From Lederbergia panacisoli (GTDB lineage: Bacteria > Bacillota > Bacilli > Bacillales > Bacillaceae_C): a stretch of DNA of 64,000 nt. Both the position numbers and the translations under genes were made by a program. The stretch is taken from assembly GCF_024626525.1 (NCBI RefSeq), contig NZ_JANJGU010000001.1:248001-312000 (forward strand). Reading direction: 5' to 3'. Below are positions 20,581 through 30,038 of the stretch, one piece after another. Positions within the stretch are counted from its first letter, which is position 1. Each line of letters begins with the position of its first letter. The notes under the pieces were generated by a model that was not told where the DNA came from, made no database searches, and saw only the letters and a program-made list of their open reading frames with translations.

Positions 20581-22207
20581 TTGTTTTCCTACTTTCATTC
20601 TGATCATTCGGTTCAGGTACCGTTGTATCTTTTACAATAGCCTCGATTTCTTTTTTCAAGCCATACCAGTTTTTATTTGTATGCGCCGCAATCAAGATGT
20701 CTCCTTTTATCTTTTGCAGCCAAATACGACGGTGATTCCAATAAGACCCTTGAATGACACCTAGCATGAAAATGGCCCCACCAATTCCAAGAATCCACAA
20801 TGTTAAATCCTTCCTTACGATTAGAGCAGTGGCATTTTGCATACTAATATCTTTAAAAGCCATTTTATACTCTGTTTCGCCTAGTGGTTCTACTGTTTGT
20901 CTAATGGCAGTAAAACTTTTTTCGCCATCAGGATGCTCAGGCGAAATCATATTAAATAAAAATGCTGGATTGTTCGGTGTCTGAGAATCTGTTTGTGGCT
21001 CTCCATTTTCAGCAAATCCAGTAAAATCAGGATAATATCCGATTAATTCCACTTTATAGCCATTACCTAATTCATACTCTTCCTGTGGATCAAATAAATC
21101 AATCGTAATTTCGCCTTTAATATTTTCATCAGCTTTTTTCAAGAAATTAAATGTCATCGTTTTAAATTCATTAAGTTTATAATCAATTTGATAAACGGCA
21201 TAATGATCAAACTTTAAAGGTTCATTCACCCTGATTTTTGCGTCTTTTACTTTTTTTAGATTTTCATTATCTCCAATTGTGCTTTCAGGACTTCGTTCAT
21301 AAAGAGTAACATCTGATTCGAAGCTTTTTACGACTGTGCCAACGCGATCAAGGGCAGCACCATAAACTTGTTTATCTGTTTCCTTGTCGTATAATTCCAT
21401 TGTGAATTTTTTACTTTCTAAAACGTATTGTTTATGCGTTCCTGGAATCGTTTTTATCTCGCCATCACGCAACCATAATTCTTCATCCACATACATACCT
21501 GGAACAAATCTAAGCATTCCACCGATAAGAAATATAATAAGTCCAATATGATTTACGTACGGACCCCAACGAGTAAACCGACCTTTTTCGGCTAGAATAT
21601 TACCGTCTTCTTCACGGATCTTATATCTTTTTTCTTTTAAACGTTGTTTGATTACTTCAAAGTCTTGATTTGATTGATTTGATCCCTCAATGCGATTATA
21701 TAATCTTTGCCTTCTTAAAAAGCCTTCATGCCTGCCAACTCGTTGATTTTTCAAAGCTCTATATAAAGGAACGAATCTATCAATACTGCAAATGACAAGT
21801 GAGACACCGATTGATGCAATGAGCAATAAATACCACCAAGAACTATATAAATCATGAAATCCAAAGACATAATATATTGTTCCAAGTATTCCATATTGAT
21901 CGGAGTAATATGTAGCGGGATCCACATTCGGCGGTATATACATTACTTGTGGTAAAAGTGTACCGAGAGATGAAGCGATTAGTGTGATGACAATGAGCCA
22001 AATCCCTACTTTAACAGATGAAAAAAAGTTCCAAACTTTATCAATTACACTTCTATTATATGTTTGAGATCTACGGGCACTTCCTTCGTAGCGCATATCA
22101 TGCAAGGTCTCTTTTTGCGCCTCTTCCGTAAGGGCACGTCCGCATGCTTCACATAAAATGGTGCCAACCGGGTTCACATGCCCACATTCACATTTTACTT
22201 CTTTCAT
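20573..22207 (-). CDS. resB: Cytochrome c biogenesis protein ResB
   Basis: 544 aa. An N-terminal CxC...CxxC zinc-ribbon-like stretch (CECG and CEAC, residues 5-22) precedes three membrane helices, a large extracytoplasmic domain (about 240-450) and a fourth helix near 470. Partner of ResC in System II cytochrome c maturation. Lies 15 nt after resA in the resABC operon. Confidence 0.94.
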   Translation of the reverse strand: MKEVKCECGHVNPVGTILCEACGRALTEEAQKETLHDMRYEGSARRSQTYNRSVIDKVWNFFSSVKVGIWLIVITLIASSLGTLLPQVMYIPPNVDPATYYSDQYGILGTIYYVFGFHDLYSSWWYLLLIASIGVSLVICSIDRFVPLYRALKNQRVGRHEGFLRRQRLYNRIEGSNQSNQDFEVIKQRLKEKRYKIREEDGNILAEKGRFTRWGPYVNHIGLIIFLIGGMLRFVPGMYVDEELWLRDGEIKTIPGTHKQYVLESKKFTMELYDKETDKQVYGAALDRVGTVVKSFESDVTLYERSPESTIGDNENLKKVKDAKIRVNEPLKFDHYAVYQIDYKLNEFKTMTFNFLKKADENIKGEITIDLFDPQEEYELGNGYKVELIGYYPDFTGFAENGEPQTDSQTPNNPAFLFNMISPEHPDGEKSFTAIRQTVEPLGETEYKMAFKDISMQNATALIVRKDLTLWILGIGGAIFMLGVIQGSYWNHRRIWLQKIKGDILIAAHTNKNWYGLKKEIEAIVKDTTVPEPNDQNESRKTNE

Positions 22208-22222
22208 GATTAGCTCTCCTAC

Positions 22223-22756
22223 TTAAGGCTTGATGCTTTCCATCATAGCAATTATTTTTTTCTCTGGCAGTTCTCCCTCAATGATTTCAATAATTTTCCC
22301 ATCAGGATCAATTAAGATTGTAGCCGGTAAATTGTATATATCATAAGCACCCATGACATCTTTATTTGAATCTTTTAAGATTGGAAAAGATAAGTCATGC
22401 TTTTCGACAAACTTTTTGATCGAAAATTCCGGTTGTCCAACATTTACCGCAAGAATTTCAACTCCTTGGCTCTTAAAAGCTTGATATTGATTGTCCATAT
22501 AAGGCATTTCTCGTTCACAAGGTTTACACCAAGTAGCCCAGAAGTTCAAAAATACACCTTTTCCTTTATAATCAGAAAGCTTATGCTTATTGCCTTCCAT
22601 ATCAGTAAGAATGAAATCAGGAGCGTGATCTCCAACAGCGATTTTTTCACGGCTTTCTTTTGTAAAATTTGCGTACAATGTATATACGACAGCGCTAGCT
22701 AAAATGACCAATATAATGGTCCGCAGCAAATGTCGTCTTTTTTTCTTTTCTGTCAT
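22223..22756 (-). CDS. resA: Extracytoplasmic thiol-disulfide oxidoreductase ResA
   Basis: 177 aa. Membrane anchor at about 11-30, thioredoxin fold after it. The active site is CKPC (77-80) followed by E83, the glutamate that tunes ResA; B. subtilis has CEPC as I recall, so charges around the motif are swapped here. It reduces the CXXCH haem-binding cysteines of apocytochrome c before ResBC attaches haem. First gene of resABC. Confidence 0.94.
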   Translation of the reverse strand: MTEKKKRRHLLRTIILVILASAVVYTLYANFTKESREKIAVGDHAPDFILTDMEGNKHKLSDYKGKGVFLNFWATWCKPCEREMPYMDNQYQAFKSQGVEILAVNVGQPEFSIKKFVEKHDLSFPILKDSNKDVMGAYDIYNLPATILIDPDGKIIEIIEGELPEKKIIAMMESIKP

Positions 22757-22858
22757 TTTGTTTCATCTAACCTCCCTAGCAAATTGCCAGACTTAACTTT
22801 CATTATATCATTTAGATTAGATTGTATTAGGGCATGATTTGAAGGTTATGTGAAATTT

Positions 22859-23602
22859 TCAATTGATTCGATGCCAGCCTTTTCCTGTTTCTGCAAGTGT
22901 TCTTAACTGTTTAACCTCATGAATTGTCAATTCTCTAAACTCACCTGCGTTTAAACCACGCAAATGTAATGTACCATATTGTTCACGTTTTAACTTCATA
23001 ACAGGATGACCAATTGCCTCCATCATTCTTCTTACTTGTCGATTCCTGCCTTCATGGATAATAATTTCGATAATTGAGCTGCCTTTTCGCTTATCTAATG
23101 ATAGTAATCTTACTTTCGCTGGTGCAGTCTTTCCATCTTCAAGTTGAATTCCATGCTCTAGTTTTTTTAGTGATTCTTTTAAAGGAATCCCTTTTACTTT
23201 CGCAACATATACCTTTTTAACTCCATAGCGAGGATGAGCAAGCAAATTAGTAAATTCTCCATCATTTGAAAGAATTAGAAGTCCAGAAGTATCGTAATCA
23301 AGCCTTCCGATTGGGTAAATTCTTTCTTCAACGTGCGGAAAAAAATCGGTTACTACTTTTCTGCCTTTATCATCCTTTACCGCTGAAATGACTCCGCGAG
23401 GTTTATAGAATAAGAAATATTTCTTTTCTTCTTGAACGAGAGGAACTTCATCCACTTCAATTTTGTCTGAAGGGGACACTTTTGTTCCAAGCTCTTTAAT
23501 GATTTGACCGTTTACTTTCACTTTTCCTTGAAGGATTAATTCTTCGGCTTTTCTCCGGGACGCAACTCCCGCGTAAGCAATGACCTTTTGTAGACGTTCC
23601 AC
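22859..23602 (-). CDS. rluB: 23S rRNA pseudouridine synthase RluB
   Basis: An S4 RNA-binding domain (about 1-60) and an RsuA/RluB catalytic domain with GRLDYDTSGLL holding the catalytic aspartate. The GTG at 23602 gives an MERLQKVIA start like other RluB proteins and has GAGGTG 7 nt upstream; an ATG two codons earlier is too close to that site. It modifies a uridine in the peptidyl transferase region of 23S rRNA. In B. subtilis it follows spmB, but here a mannitol operon lies between. Confidence 0.92.
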   Translation of the reverse strand: MERLQKVIAYAGVASRRKAEELILQGKVKVNGQIIKELGTKVSPSDKIEVDEVPLVQEEKKYFLFYKPRGVISAVKDDKGRKVVTDFFPHVEERIYPIGRLDYDTSGLLILSNDGEFTNLLAHPRYGVKKVYVAKVKGIPLKESLKKLEHGIQLEDGKTAPAKVRLLSLDKRKGSSIIEIIIHEGRNRQVRRMMEAIGHPVMKLKREQYGTLHLRGLNAGEFRELTIHEVKQLRTLAETGKGWHRIN

Positions 23603-23629
23603 TAACATTCACCTCATATACATATTGGG

Positions 23630-23661
23630 AAAGGAGCAAACCGTAATGATTGTTTTGCTCC
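23630..23661 (-). terminator. Terminator of mtlA-mtlD
   Basis: GGAGCAAA pairs with TTTGCTCC, with short T tracts on both sides, just past the mtlD stop. Confidence 0.65.
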
Positions 23662-23669
23662 TTTTATTA

Positions 23670-24812
23670 TTATTTCTTTATAACCTTATAATGACGGACT
23701 ATTTCTTCTGTCAGTCCACTATTTTCATCTAGTTTGCTTACTTCTTTTAATACATAAGAAACTCCATGTTCTCGAACCATCTCTTGTAATTTTACCGCTT
23801 CCGCATCCTCTTCGTAATCAAAAAGTAATGCCGTAGCAATTGCTTTTGCAAGTTGCTTGTAGGAAAGGCCCGCTTTTTCCGCCTCCATTGCGGGTTTAAT
23901 AAACCGATCACTTGGGCCAAGCTTACGCAGAGGCGAGCGCCCTACCCTTGTTACGTCATCATGTAAATAAGCATTTTTAAAACGGTCAAGAATCCTGTTA
24001 ATATAATCCTTATGCTCCCCCGGATCTAAACGATATTGTTTAACTAAGTAATCCCCAGTTTCTTTTAAAGTTGCTTGTACATGTGCAAGAATTCTTTTAT
24101 CGGCCAATGCCTCATCAATCGTCGCCTTTTTCTCCAGGTATCCTATATAGGCAATCGTTGCATGCCCTGTATTAACCGTAAAAAGTTTTCTTTCAATAAA
24201 TGGTGCTAGATCAGGGACAACTTTCATCCCTTCAACAGGTGGAATCTTATCTGTTGTTTCCACAACCCATTCGTAATAAGGCTCTACAAGTACATCAAGC
24301 GAGTCATGATGATGCTGAATTGGTACAATTCGGTCTACAGCGGAATTATAGAAATAAACTTGCTCTAGGATTTTATCTTTTATTTCATCATCTATATGCT
24401 CCAATATATATCCTTTTAAAAGATCTGTAGCTGAAATTTGATTCTCACAGGCGATCACATACAATTTTCCATCTGTTTCTTCGACCCGTTTCATAAGTCC
24501 TTTGGCAATGAGAGGCGCAATTCGCGGTAAAACATTCGGTCCAATCGCAGTTGTTACATACGTCGCCTGTACAATTGCGTTAATAACTTCCTCTTCTTGG
24601 GTCAAATTATTAAATCCCGATACATTTTTAATGATTGCCGATTCTTGCTCATCGGTTGCTAATATAACCTTGTACTGCTTTTCCTCATTTAGCTTCCGGA
24701 TGATTTCGTCGGCAATATCAATAAATGTAACATGATAGCCGGACTGTGAAAAAAGTGCACCAATAAACCCTCTTCCAATATTGCCAGCACCAAAATGCAC
24801 TACTTGTTTCAT
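23670..24812 (-). CDS. mtlD: Mannitol-1-phosphate 5-dehydrogenase
   Basis: 380 aa. The N-terminal NAD-binding fold starts with VVHFGAGNIGRGFIG (residues 3-17); the C-terminal polyol-dehydrogenase domain contains KLFTVNTGHATIAYIGY with the catalytic lysine/histidine region. It oxidises mannitol-1-phosphate to fructose-6-phosphate. The ATG at 24812 has GGACGG upstream and lies 13 nt after the mtlA stop, so the two are co-transcribed. No mtlR activator is in the window. Confidence 0.95.
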   Translation of the reverse strand: MKQVVHFGAGNIGRGFIGALFSQSGYHVTFIDIADEIIRKLNEEKQYKVILATDEQESAIIKNVSGFNNLTQEEEVINAIVQATYVTTAIGPNVLPRIAPLIAKGLMKRVEETDGKLYVIACENQISATDLLKGYILEHIDDEIKDKILEQVYFYNSAVDRIVPIQHHHDSLDVLVEPYYEWVVETTDKIPPVEGMKVVPDLAPFIERKLFTVNTGHATIAYIGYLEKKATIDEALADKRILAHVQATLKETGDYLVKQYRLDPGEHKDYINRILDRFKNAYLHDDVTRVGRSPLRKLGPSDRFIKPAMEAEKAGLSYKQLAKAIATALLFDYEEDAEAVKLQEMVREHGVSYVLKEVSKLDENSGLTEEIVRHYKVIKK

Positions 24813-24825
24813 TAGTATCCGTCCT

Positions 24826-26736
24826 TTATTCACTTTTTATATTGATCATCTCTATAATTTCCCGGGCGGTTTTTGCTGAAACTAATTTTTCTATATTATC
24901 CATATCTGAACAGGTCACGGCAATACCCGATAGTATTTCTAGGTGTGTACCATTCTTCCCTGCAATCCCAAAAATTAATCTTACTTTTTGACCGTCAAAA
25001 TCAACACCATTCGGAACTTGGATGACGGTAAATCCGGATTTTATTACATCCTTCTTCGCTTCCTCTGTACCGTGCGGGATTGCCACATCATTCCCCATAT
25101 AAGTCGAAGTCATTTCATCACGAACAACCATCGCATCAATATAGCTCTCTTTTACGTAACCGGCTTTTACTAAAGCTCGTCCAGCAAAGCGAATTGCTTC
25201 TTCCTTATTGGTAAATTCTTTATTTAAAAAGACGTTTTCCTCGAGCAGCAAATCGTTTTCAGATTCATTCGCCTTTTCCTGCTCTACTGCTTCTACTTCT
25301 TCAACAGCCCCATCAGTACTATTTTGAGGACTTTTTAACTTCTCAATTAGATTGTCGTATTCAGGACTTGATAAGAAATTATCAACTGAAACATGATATG
25401 CAGAAGGCACTTTATTTTGCGCTCTCGGGGTTAACTCATCCTGAGTAATAACGATTTGTGCATCAGGAGGAAGATTACTGATCGCCGTATTTGTTACCGC
25501 AATGTTTAAGCCCGATTCCTTCACCTTTTTCCGTAAAAGTGAGGCTCCCATCGCGCTAGAGCCCATCCCTGCATCGCAAGCAAAATAGATCTTCTCGACT
25601 TTATTTGGGAGTATGCCATTGTTTACAGCCAGCACTCCTGCCACAGAACTCTTTTTTCCTTTCATCGCTTGCATTTTTTTTGTAGCTTCTTCAATGTCAT
25701 CGTCTTCTGTTTGTTTGCTCGTTTTTAACACGAAAGAAGAAATAACAAAGGAAACGACGGCAGCAACAAGAATACCAGAATAGTTAGCTATAAATGCACC
25801 TGCTCGATGAGGGGTAACTGCTGTAATTGCTATAATACTTCCAGGTGATGATGGAGCGAATAAACCTCCGCCTAAAAGAACGAGTGTGAAAACCCCGCTC
25901 ATCCCACCTAAGATGACCGCCAAAAACAGCATCGGACGCATCAATATATAAGGGAAGTAAATTTCATGAATTCCTCCTAAAAATTGAATAATCGCGGCAC
26001 CAGGCGCAGATCTTTTTGCATTGCCTCTTCCAAAAATACTATAGGCAAGAAGAACACCGAGTCCTGGGCCTGGATTCGCCTCAAGAAGAAGTAAGACGGA
26101 ATGCCCCATTTGCTTTGCTTGCTCCAAGCCGATCGGTGTTAAGATCCCGTGGTTAATCGCATTATTTAAAAACAGAATTTTTCCAGGCTCGATCAAAATG
26201 CTTGTTAAAGGCAATAACCCTGCACCAACTAACCAATTTACGCCTACCATCAACCAGTTTGAAAATGCATTTACAGCAGGTCCAATTGCTAAAAATGACA
26301 ATATGGAGAGTAGACCGCCCAGTATCCCTGCTGAAAAATTATTTACGAGCATTTCAAAGCCGGCCTTTATTTTACCTTCAATTAACTGATCAAACTTCTT
26401 AATAAGATATCCACCGAGGGGACCCATAATCATGGCACCAAGAAACATTGGAATTTCAGACCCTACAATAACCCCCATCGTCGCAATCGCACCGACAACT
26501 CCACCTCGTTGATCATAAATAATCTTACCACCCGTAAACCCGATTAAAAGAGGGAGCAAGTAAGTAACCATTGGATCAACTAGTTTAGAAAGGCTCTCAT
26601 TCGGTATGAATCCAGTAGGAATAAACAGCGCGGTAATTAATCCCCACGCAATAAAAGCCGAAATATTTGGCATCACCATAGAACTTAGAAAGTTGCCGAA
26701 CTTTTGTATAGCTACTTTTAAATTAGATTGAGCCAT
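24826..26736 (-). CDS. mtlA: PTS mannitol transporter EIICBA
   Basis: 636 aa, three fused PTS domains. EIIC (about 1-335) is the membrane channel; EIIB (about 375-465) has the phosphocysteine in FACDAGMGSSAMGAS; EIIA (about 495-635) has the phosphohistidine in AIPHGTEEA. Mannitol enters as mannitol-1-phosphate for MtlD. Many Bacillus species encode EIIA separately as mtlF, so the fused form explains its absence. The ATG at 26736 has AGGAAG upstream. No regulator or catabolite-response site was recognised in the leader. Confidence 0.94.
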   Translation of the reverse strand: MAQSNLKVAIQKFGNFLSSMVMPNISAFIAWGLITALFIPTGFIPNESLSKLVDPMVTYLLPLLIGFTGGKIIYDQRGGVVGAIATMGVIVGSEIPMFLGAMIMGPLGGYLIKKFDQLIEGKIKAGFEMLVNNFSAGILGGLLSILSFLAIGPAVNAFSNWLMVGVNWLVGAGLLPLTSILIEPGKILFLNNAINHGILTPIGLEQAKQMGHSVLLLLEANPGPGLGVLLAYSIFGRGNAKRSAPGAAIIQFLGGIHEIYFPYILMRPMLFLAVILGGMSGVFTLVLLGGGLFAPSSPGSIIAITAVTPHRAGAFIANYSGILVAAVVSFVISSFVLKTSKQTEDDDIEEATKKMQAMKGKKSSVAGVLAVNNGILPNKVEKIYFACDAGMGSSAMGASLLRKKVKESGLNIAVTNTAISNLPPDAQIVITQDELTPRAQNKVPSAYHVSVDNFLSSPEYDNLIEKLKSPQNSTDGAVEEVEAVEQEKANESENDLLLEENVFLNKEFTNKEEAIRFAGRALVKAGYVKESYIDAMVVRDEMTSTYMGNDVAIPHGTEEAKKDVIKSGFTVIQVPNGVDFDGQKVRLIFGIAGKNGTHLEILSGIAVTCSDMDNIEKLVSAKTAREIIEMINIKSE

Positions 26737-26811
26737 ATGCTCGCTTCCTTTCATTATTTTATAAAAAAGTATAAGTTTTATTTAGTCTAAATTTTTGAAT
26801 TAAGTCTTTGT

Positions 26812-26988
26812 TGTCCAGCTCCAGCGCCTATCGACTAGCAAACTTCTTGTCCCCCTCCCTACGATAAGTCAACATCAGGTGAAATTTGAAATGCCAATTT
26901 CACTTGCTCGTTCCTCACCGTGTTTCCTTTATCTCTGCCTGCGGCCATGAAGTTTGTACGTCGATAAGCAAGGCGCTTCCGCTTTTCT
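26812..26988 (-). repeat. Intergenic modular palindromic repeat, copy 2
   Basis: It begins TGTCCAGCTCCAGCGCC and ends GGCGCTTCCGCTTTTC. Each end carries an ATCGAC-TA-CAAACTTC-like stretch in opposite orientation, making an imperfect palindrome of about 177 bp. The middle holds a smaller private palindrome (GTGAAATT/AATTTCAC, 26878-26911). It fills most of the 330-base gap between mtlA and spmB; nothing else is seen there. Confidence 0.85.
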
Positions 26989-27068
26989 TTTTACTTAATG
27001 AATTATTACATTAAGTATAATGAAAATCAAAAAATACACTTTTTAAAGCAAATAAAAAAATGTCCAGC

Positions 27069-27602
27069 TTAGGAACTGAACATGATCGTTACGATGATGA
27101 TGGCGGCGGATATGCCTACGAGGTCTGCCAAAAGTCCTACTTTCAATGCGTCCCCCATTTTTTTAATTCCCACCGCTCCAAAATATACAGTTAATACATA
27201 GAAGGTTGTATCTGTGCTTCCTTGAATGGTTGATGCAAGCCTTCCAATAAATGAATCTGGTCCATATTGTGAAATTAAATCACTCATTAATCCAAGTGCT
27301 GCCGTCCCTGATATTGGTCTAATTAATGCAAGTGGGACTACTTCTGCTGGAACACCGAGTGCATTTAATACAGGTTTTATCAGCTGTATGAAAAAATCGA
27401 GTGCGCCTGAAGTTCTGAAAACAGTTATGGCAACAAGCATCCCGACTAAAAATGGAATGATGGAGACCGCTATTCTAATTCCTTCCTTTCCACCTTCCAC
27501 AAAATGTTCGTATGTTGGAACCTTTTTTAAAGTACTGTATATTAGAATAACTCCAATGATGACTGGAATAATCCATAAAGAGATGAGGGAGATGACTTCC
27601 AA
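27069..27602 (-). CDS. spmB: Spore maturation protein SpmB
   Basis: 177 aa, nucleoside-recognition (Gate) membrane fold with about four helices; motifs include GGKEGIRIAVSIIPFLVG and PVLNALGVPAEV. SpmA and SpmB are needed for proper dehydration of the spore core. It starts at TTG two bases after the spmA stop, with AAGGGCG upstream. Synteny dacB-spmA-spmB is that of B. subtilis. Confidence 0.94.
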   Translation of the reverse strand: MEVISLISLWIIPVIIGVILIYSTLKKVPTYEHFVEGGKEGIRIAVSIIPFLVGMLVAITVFRTSGALDFFIQLIKPVLNALGVPAEVVPLALIRPISGTAALGLMSDLISQYGPDSFIGRLASTIQGSTDTTFYVLTVYFGAVGIKKMGDALKVGLLADLVGISAAIIIVTIMFSS

Positions 27603-27604
27603 TC

Positions 27605-28198
27605 TTATTTCACGCCCTTTCTACTTCGGCGCATATAAAAAAGACGATCGATTAATATGGCTGCTATCGTAGCACAAGTAGTTGCCATTAAGGTAGGTCC
27701 AACTATTTCAGTAGGAGAAGCAGATTGATAACTCATTCGAATCGCAATCACTGTCGTCGGAATAAGCGTTAAACCCGATGTGTTTAGAGCTAGAAAAGTA
27801 ATCATGGACCTGCTGGCAAAGTTTTTTCCACCGTTCAGTTCTTTAAGTTGTTCCATTGCCTTAATGCCCAATGGTGTTGCAGCATTGCCTAGACCGAACA
27901 TATTGGCGATGATGTTCGATAAGATATAACCTACTGCCGGGTGATCTTCAGGTACTTCTGGAAAAAGTTTCATAATAATTGGTTTGAAATGATTGGATAG
28001 TTTATTCAATAGGCCGGACTCCTGAGCGATTCGCATAATGCCAAGCCAAAAGACTAGAATACTAATTAATCCAATACATAATGTTACTGCTTCATTCGCA
28101 GATTGGAATATCGCCTCATTCACATCTTTCATTTTTCCGTTTATACTTGCAAATATTAGACCGATTACCGTCATCCCAACCCATATATAATTAATCAT
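27605..28198 (-). CDS. spmA: Spore maturation protein SpmA
   Basis: 197 aa, membrane protein of the same Gate family as SpmB, with ANMFGLGNAATPLG and LALNTSGLTLIPTT motifs. It acts with SpmB in spore core dehydration and heat resistance. It overlaps the end of dacB by 8 nt, so dacB-spmA-spmB form one operon. Confidence 0.95.
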   Translation of the reverse strand: MINYIWVGMTVIGLIFASINGKMKDVNEAIFQSANEAVTLCIGLISILVFWLGIMRIAQESGLLNKLSNHFKPIIMKLFPEVPEDHPAVGYILSNIIANMFGLGNAATPLGIKAMEQLKELNGGKNFASRSMITFLALNTSGLTLIPTTVIAIRMSYQSASPTEIVGPTLMATTCATIAAILIDRLFYMRRSRKGVK

Positions 28199-29336
28199 AG
28201 AAAATCACACCCATCTGGCTAAATAAAAGCTTTTTTAATTTTCCCCACCAACCCTCTTCTTGCATTTTTTCAATTTTCCTTATATAAATAGGTACTGTTT
28301 CTACAGGTTTCTCCTGAAGATGAAAGATTGCCACACCAACCTTTCCTTTATTCGTTTTAGCCAATATATTTGGGTTTTGAAGCTTGAACTCTAACCGAAT
28401 ATCACTCTTTTCACTTTTTGATAGCGGATAGATGATGGAATCTTTTACAAATAATTCTTTATTAGTTAATCCTTTCGTATTAATAGATAGGCTTCCTTTT
28501 TGAACAATTGTTTCTAGTGGGTATTCATGAAAACCCCTTTCATACATAGTTATATGGTCATTCCAATCGTCAGACGCTCTAAGTGTTACGGCAATTAGTT
28601 CGGTGCCATTTTTTTCAGCTGTGGTGACGAGGGTTCTTCCCGCTCTTTTTGTAAAACCCGTTTTCCCGCCTGTACAATATTTATATTTCTCGGTAAGTAA
28701 CCGGTTTTTATTTATCCAGCTTTGCGGTCCATTTTCCCTTTGGAATTTATACACTTTCGTTCCTGATATTTTTTGATAGCTTTTATTCTTCATTGCATAT
28801 CTCGTAAGCAGTGCCATATCATAGGCAGTTGAATAATGAGCTTCACTGTCATCCAATCCATGAGGATTTGCAAATTTTGTATTTGTCATTCCTAACTCTT
28901 CTGCTTTCTGATTCATTAAAAAGACAAATCCTTCAACGCTTCCTCCGATATAGTCAGCAATTGCATTGGCGGCATCATTTCCGGACCTAAGCATCAGGCC
29001 GTAAACAAGATCCTCGAGTTTCATTTTTTCACCAATTTGTAGATAGATAGATGATCCTTCTGTATAGACTGCCTCTTTTTTTATGGTGACAACTTTATTC
29101 ATTTTTCCGGACTCGATAGCAAGAATAGCGGTCATTATTTTAGTGATGGAAGCTATTCTATGTATGTCATGAGCGTTTTTTTCATATAGTACTCTTCCTG
29201 AATCTTTTTCCATTAAAATTGCACCAGAGGCACTAACTGGTATAAAGGCGGCTGCAGTGGTATCCCTAGGTAGGTAAATCATTTGCATACATAGTAAACT
29301 TGTACATATTATGGCTATTACTTTTCGTACTTTCAT
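28191..29336 (-). CDS. dacB: Sporulation D-alanyl-D-alanine carboxypeptidase DacB (PBP5*)
   Basis: 381 aa with a signal peptide (about 1-29). Penicillin-binding motifs: SxxK at S63-K66 (SITK), SGN in LRSGNDAAN, and KTG in TGGKTGFTK. A C-terminal PBP5 domain and a short amphipathic tail follow. It trims peptide side chains and so lowers cortex cross-linking. The ATG at 29336 has a GGGAGCGAAGGA leader. Confidence 0.93.
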   Translation of the reverse strand: MKVRKVIAIICTSLLCMQMIYLPRDTTAAAFIPVSASGAILMEKDSGRVLYEKNAHDIHRIASITKIMTAILAIESGKMNKVVTIKKEAVYTEGSSIYLQIGEKMKLEDLVYGLMLRSGNDAANAIADYIGGSVEGFVFLMNQKAEELGMTNTKFANPHGLDDSEAHYSTAYDMALLTRYAMKNKSYQKISGTKVYKFQRENGPQSWINKNRLLTEKYKYCTGGKTGFTKRAGRTLVTTAEKNGTELIAVTLRASDDWNDHITMYERGFHEYPLETIVQKGSLSINTKGLTNKELFVKDSIIYPLSKSEKSDIRLEFKLQNPNILAKTNKGKVGVAIFHLQEKPVETVPIYIRKIEKMQEEGWWGKLKKLLFSQMGVIFYD

Positions 29337-29406
29337 TCCTTCGCTCCCCACAAATATGCCATTGTCTTATTTGTACAAGTTTATGCAAGAACCTTACTGA
29401 TATGAT

Positions 29407-29439
29407 AAAAAAACTGCCGGTTATTAACTACCGACAGTT
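29407..29439 (-). terminator. Terminator of scpAB
   Basis: A 10-bp stem (AACTGTCGGT with ACCGGCAGTT, one G-U) followed by at least five T on the minus strand. Confidence 0.88.
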
Positions 29440-29444
29440 GTGTG

Positions 29445-30038
29445 TTATTCAATATGGTCTTTAAAAGATGAGAAAAATAAATCTGCATCCTCTTGGACTT
29501 CATCTTCATCCGTTAGTTTTGGCAGTTCCGGAAGTTCTTTTAAATGATTGAGGCCAAAATAATCAAGAAATTCCTTTGTCGTTCCGTATAATTTTGCCCT
29601 TCCTGTACCTTCTGCCCTTCCAACTTCCATAATCAATCCTTTTGCGACTAACGTTTGAAGTGGTCGTTCCGTTTTAACTCCTCGAATTTCCTCAATTTCT
29701 ATTCTCGTTATCGGTTGTTTATATGCAATAATCGCAAGAGTTTCAAGACCTGCTTGAGAAATTGTCGATGTTCCTGGACTTTCTACAAGCCTTGTTAAAT
29801 ACTCAGCAAAATCTCTTTTTGTCGCAAGCTGGAAGGTTTCAGCTAAGGCAGTAACTGTTATGCCTCGGGTAGCATCCTGATAATAATTTGTCTTAAGCTC
29901 ATCTATTAAGGATTTCGCTTTTTCCTCGTTAACTTCCATTGTTGAACATATTTGTTTCAACGATAAACCTTCATCGCCTGCTGCGAATAAAAGGCATTCG
30001 AGAATACCTAGTTGCTTAGAATCCTCCAATTGCCTCAT
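29445..30038 (-). CDS. scpB: Segregation and condensation protein ScpB
   Basis: 197 aa from the ATG at 30038, the length I recall for B. subtilis ScpB. Two winged-helix domains, with LLFAAGDEGLSLKQI near the N-terminus and ETLAIIAYKQPITRIEIEEI in the second. It is a kleisin-associated subunit of the SMC condensin. It overlaps scpA by 23 nt; a longer form starting at 30080 is possible since neither start has an ideal ribosome site. Confidence 0.92.
   Translation of the reverse strand: MRQLEDSKQLGILECLLFAAGDEGLSLKQICSTMEVNEEKAKSLIDELKTNYYQDATRGITVTALAETFQLATKRDFAEYLTRLVESPGTSTISQAGLETLAIIAYKQPITRIEIEEIRGVKTERPLQTLVAKGLIMEVGRAEGTGRAKLYGTTKEFLDYFGLNHLKELPELPKLTDEDEVQEDADLFFSSFKDHIE

Noticed and set aside
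20297-20764. 155-aa open frame opposite resC/resB
   Set aside because: Lies antisense to two firmly identified genes, has no ribosome site and no recognisable domain.
26737-26811. Catabolite-response (cre) site before mtlA
   Set aside because: No convincing match to the cre consensus was found in the short leader.
27226-27672. 148-aa open frame opposite spmB/spmA
   Set aside because: Antisense to conserved membrane genes; composition is that of a shadow frame.
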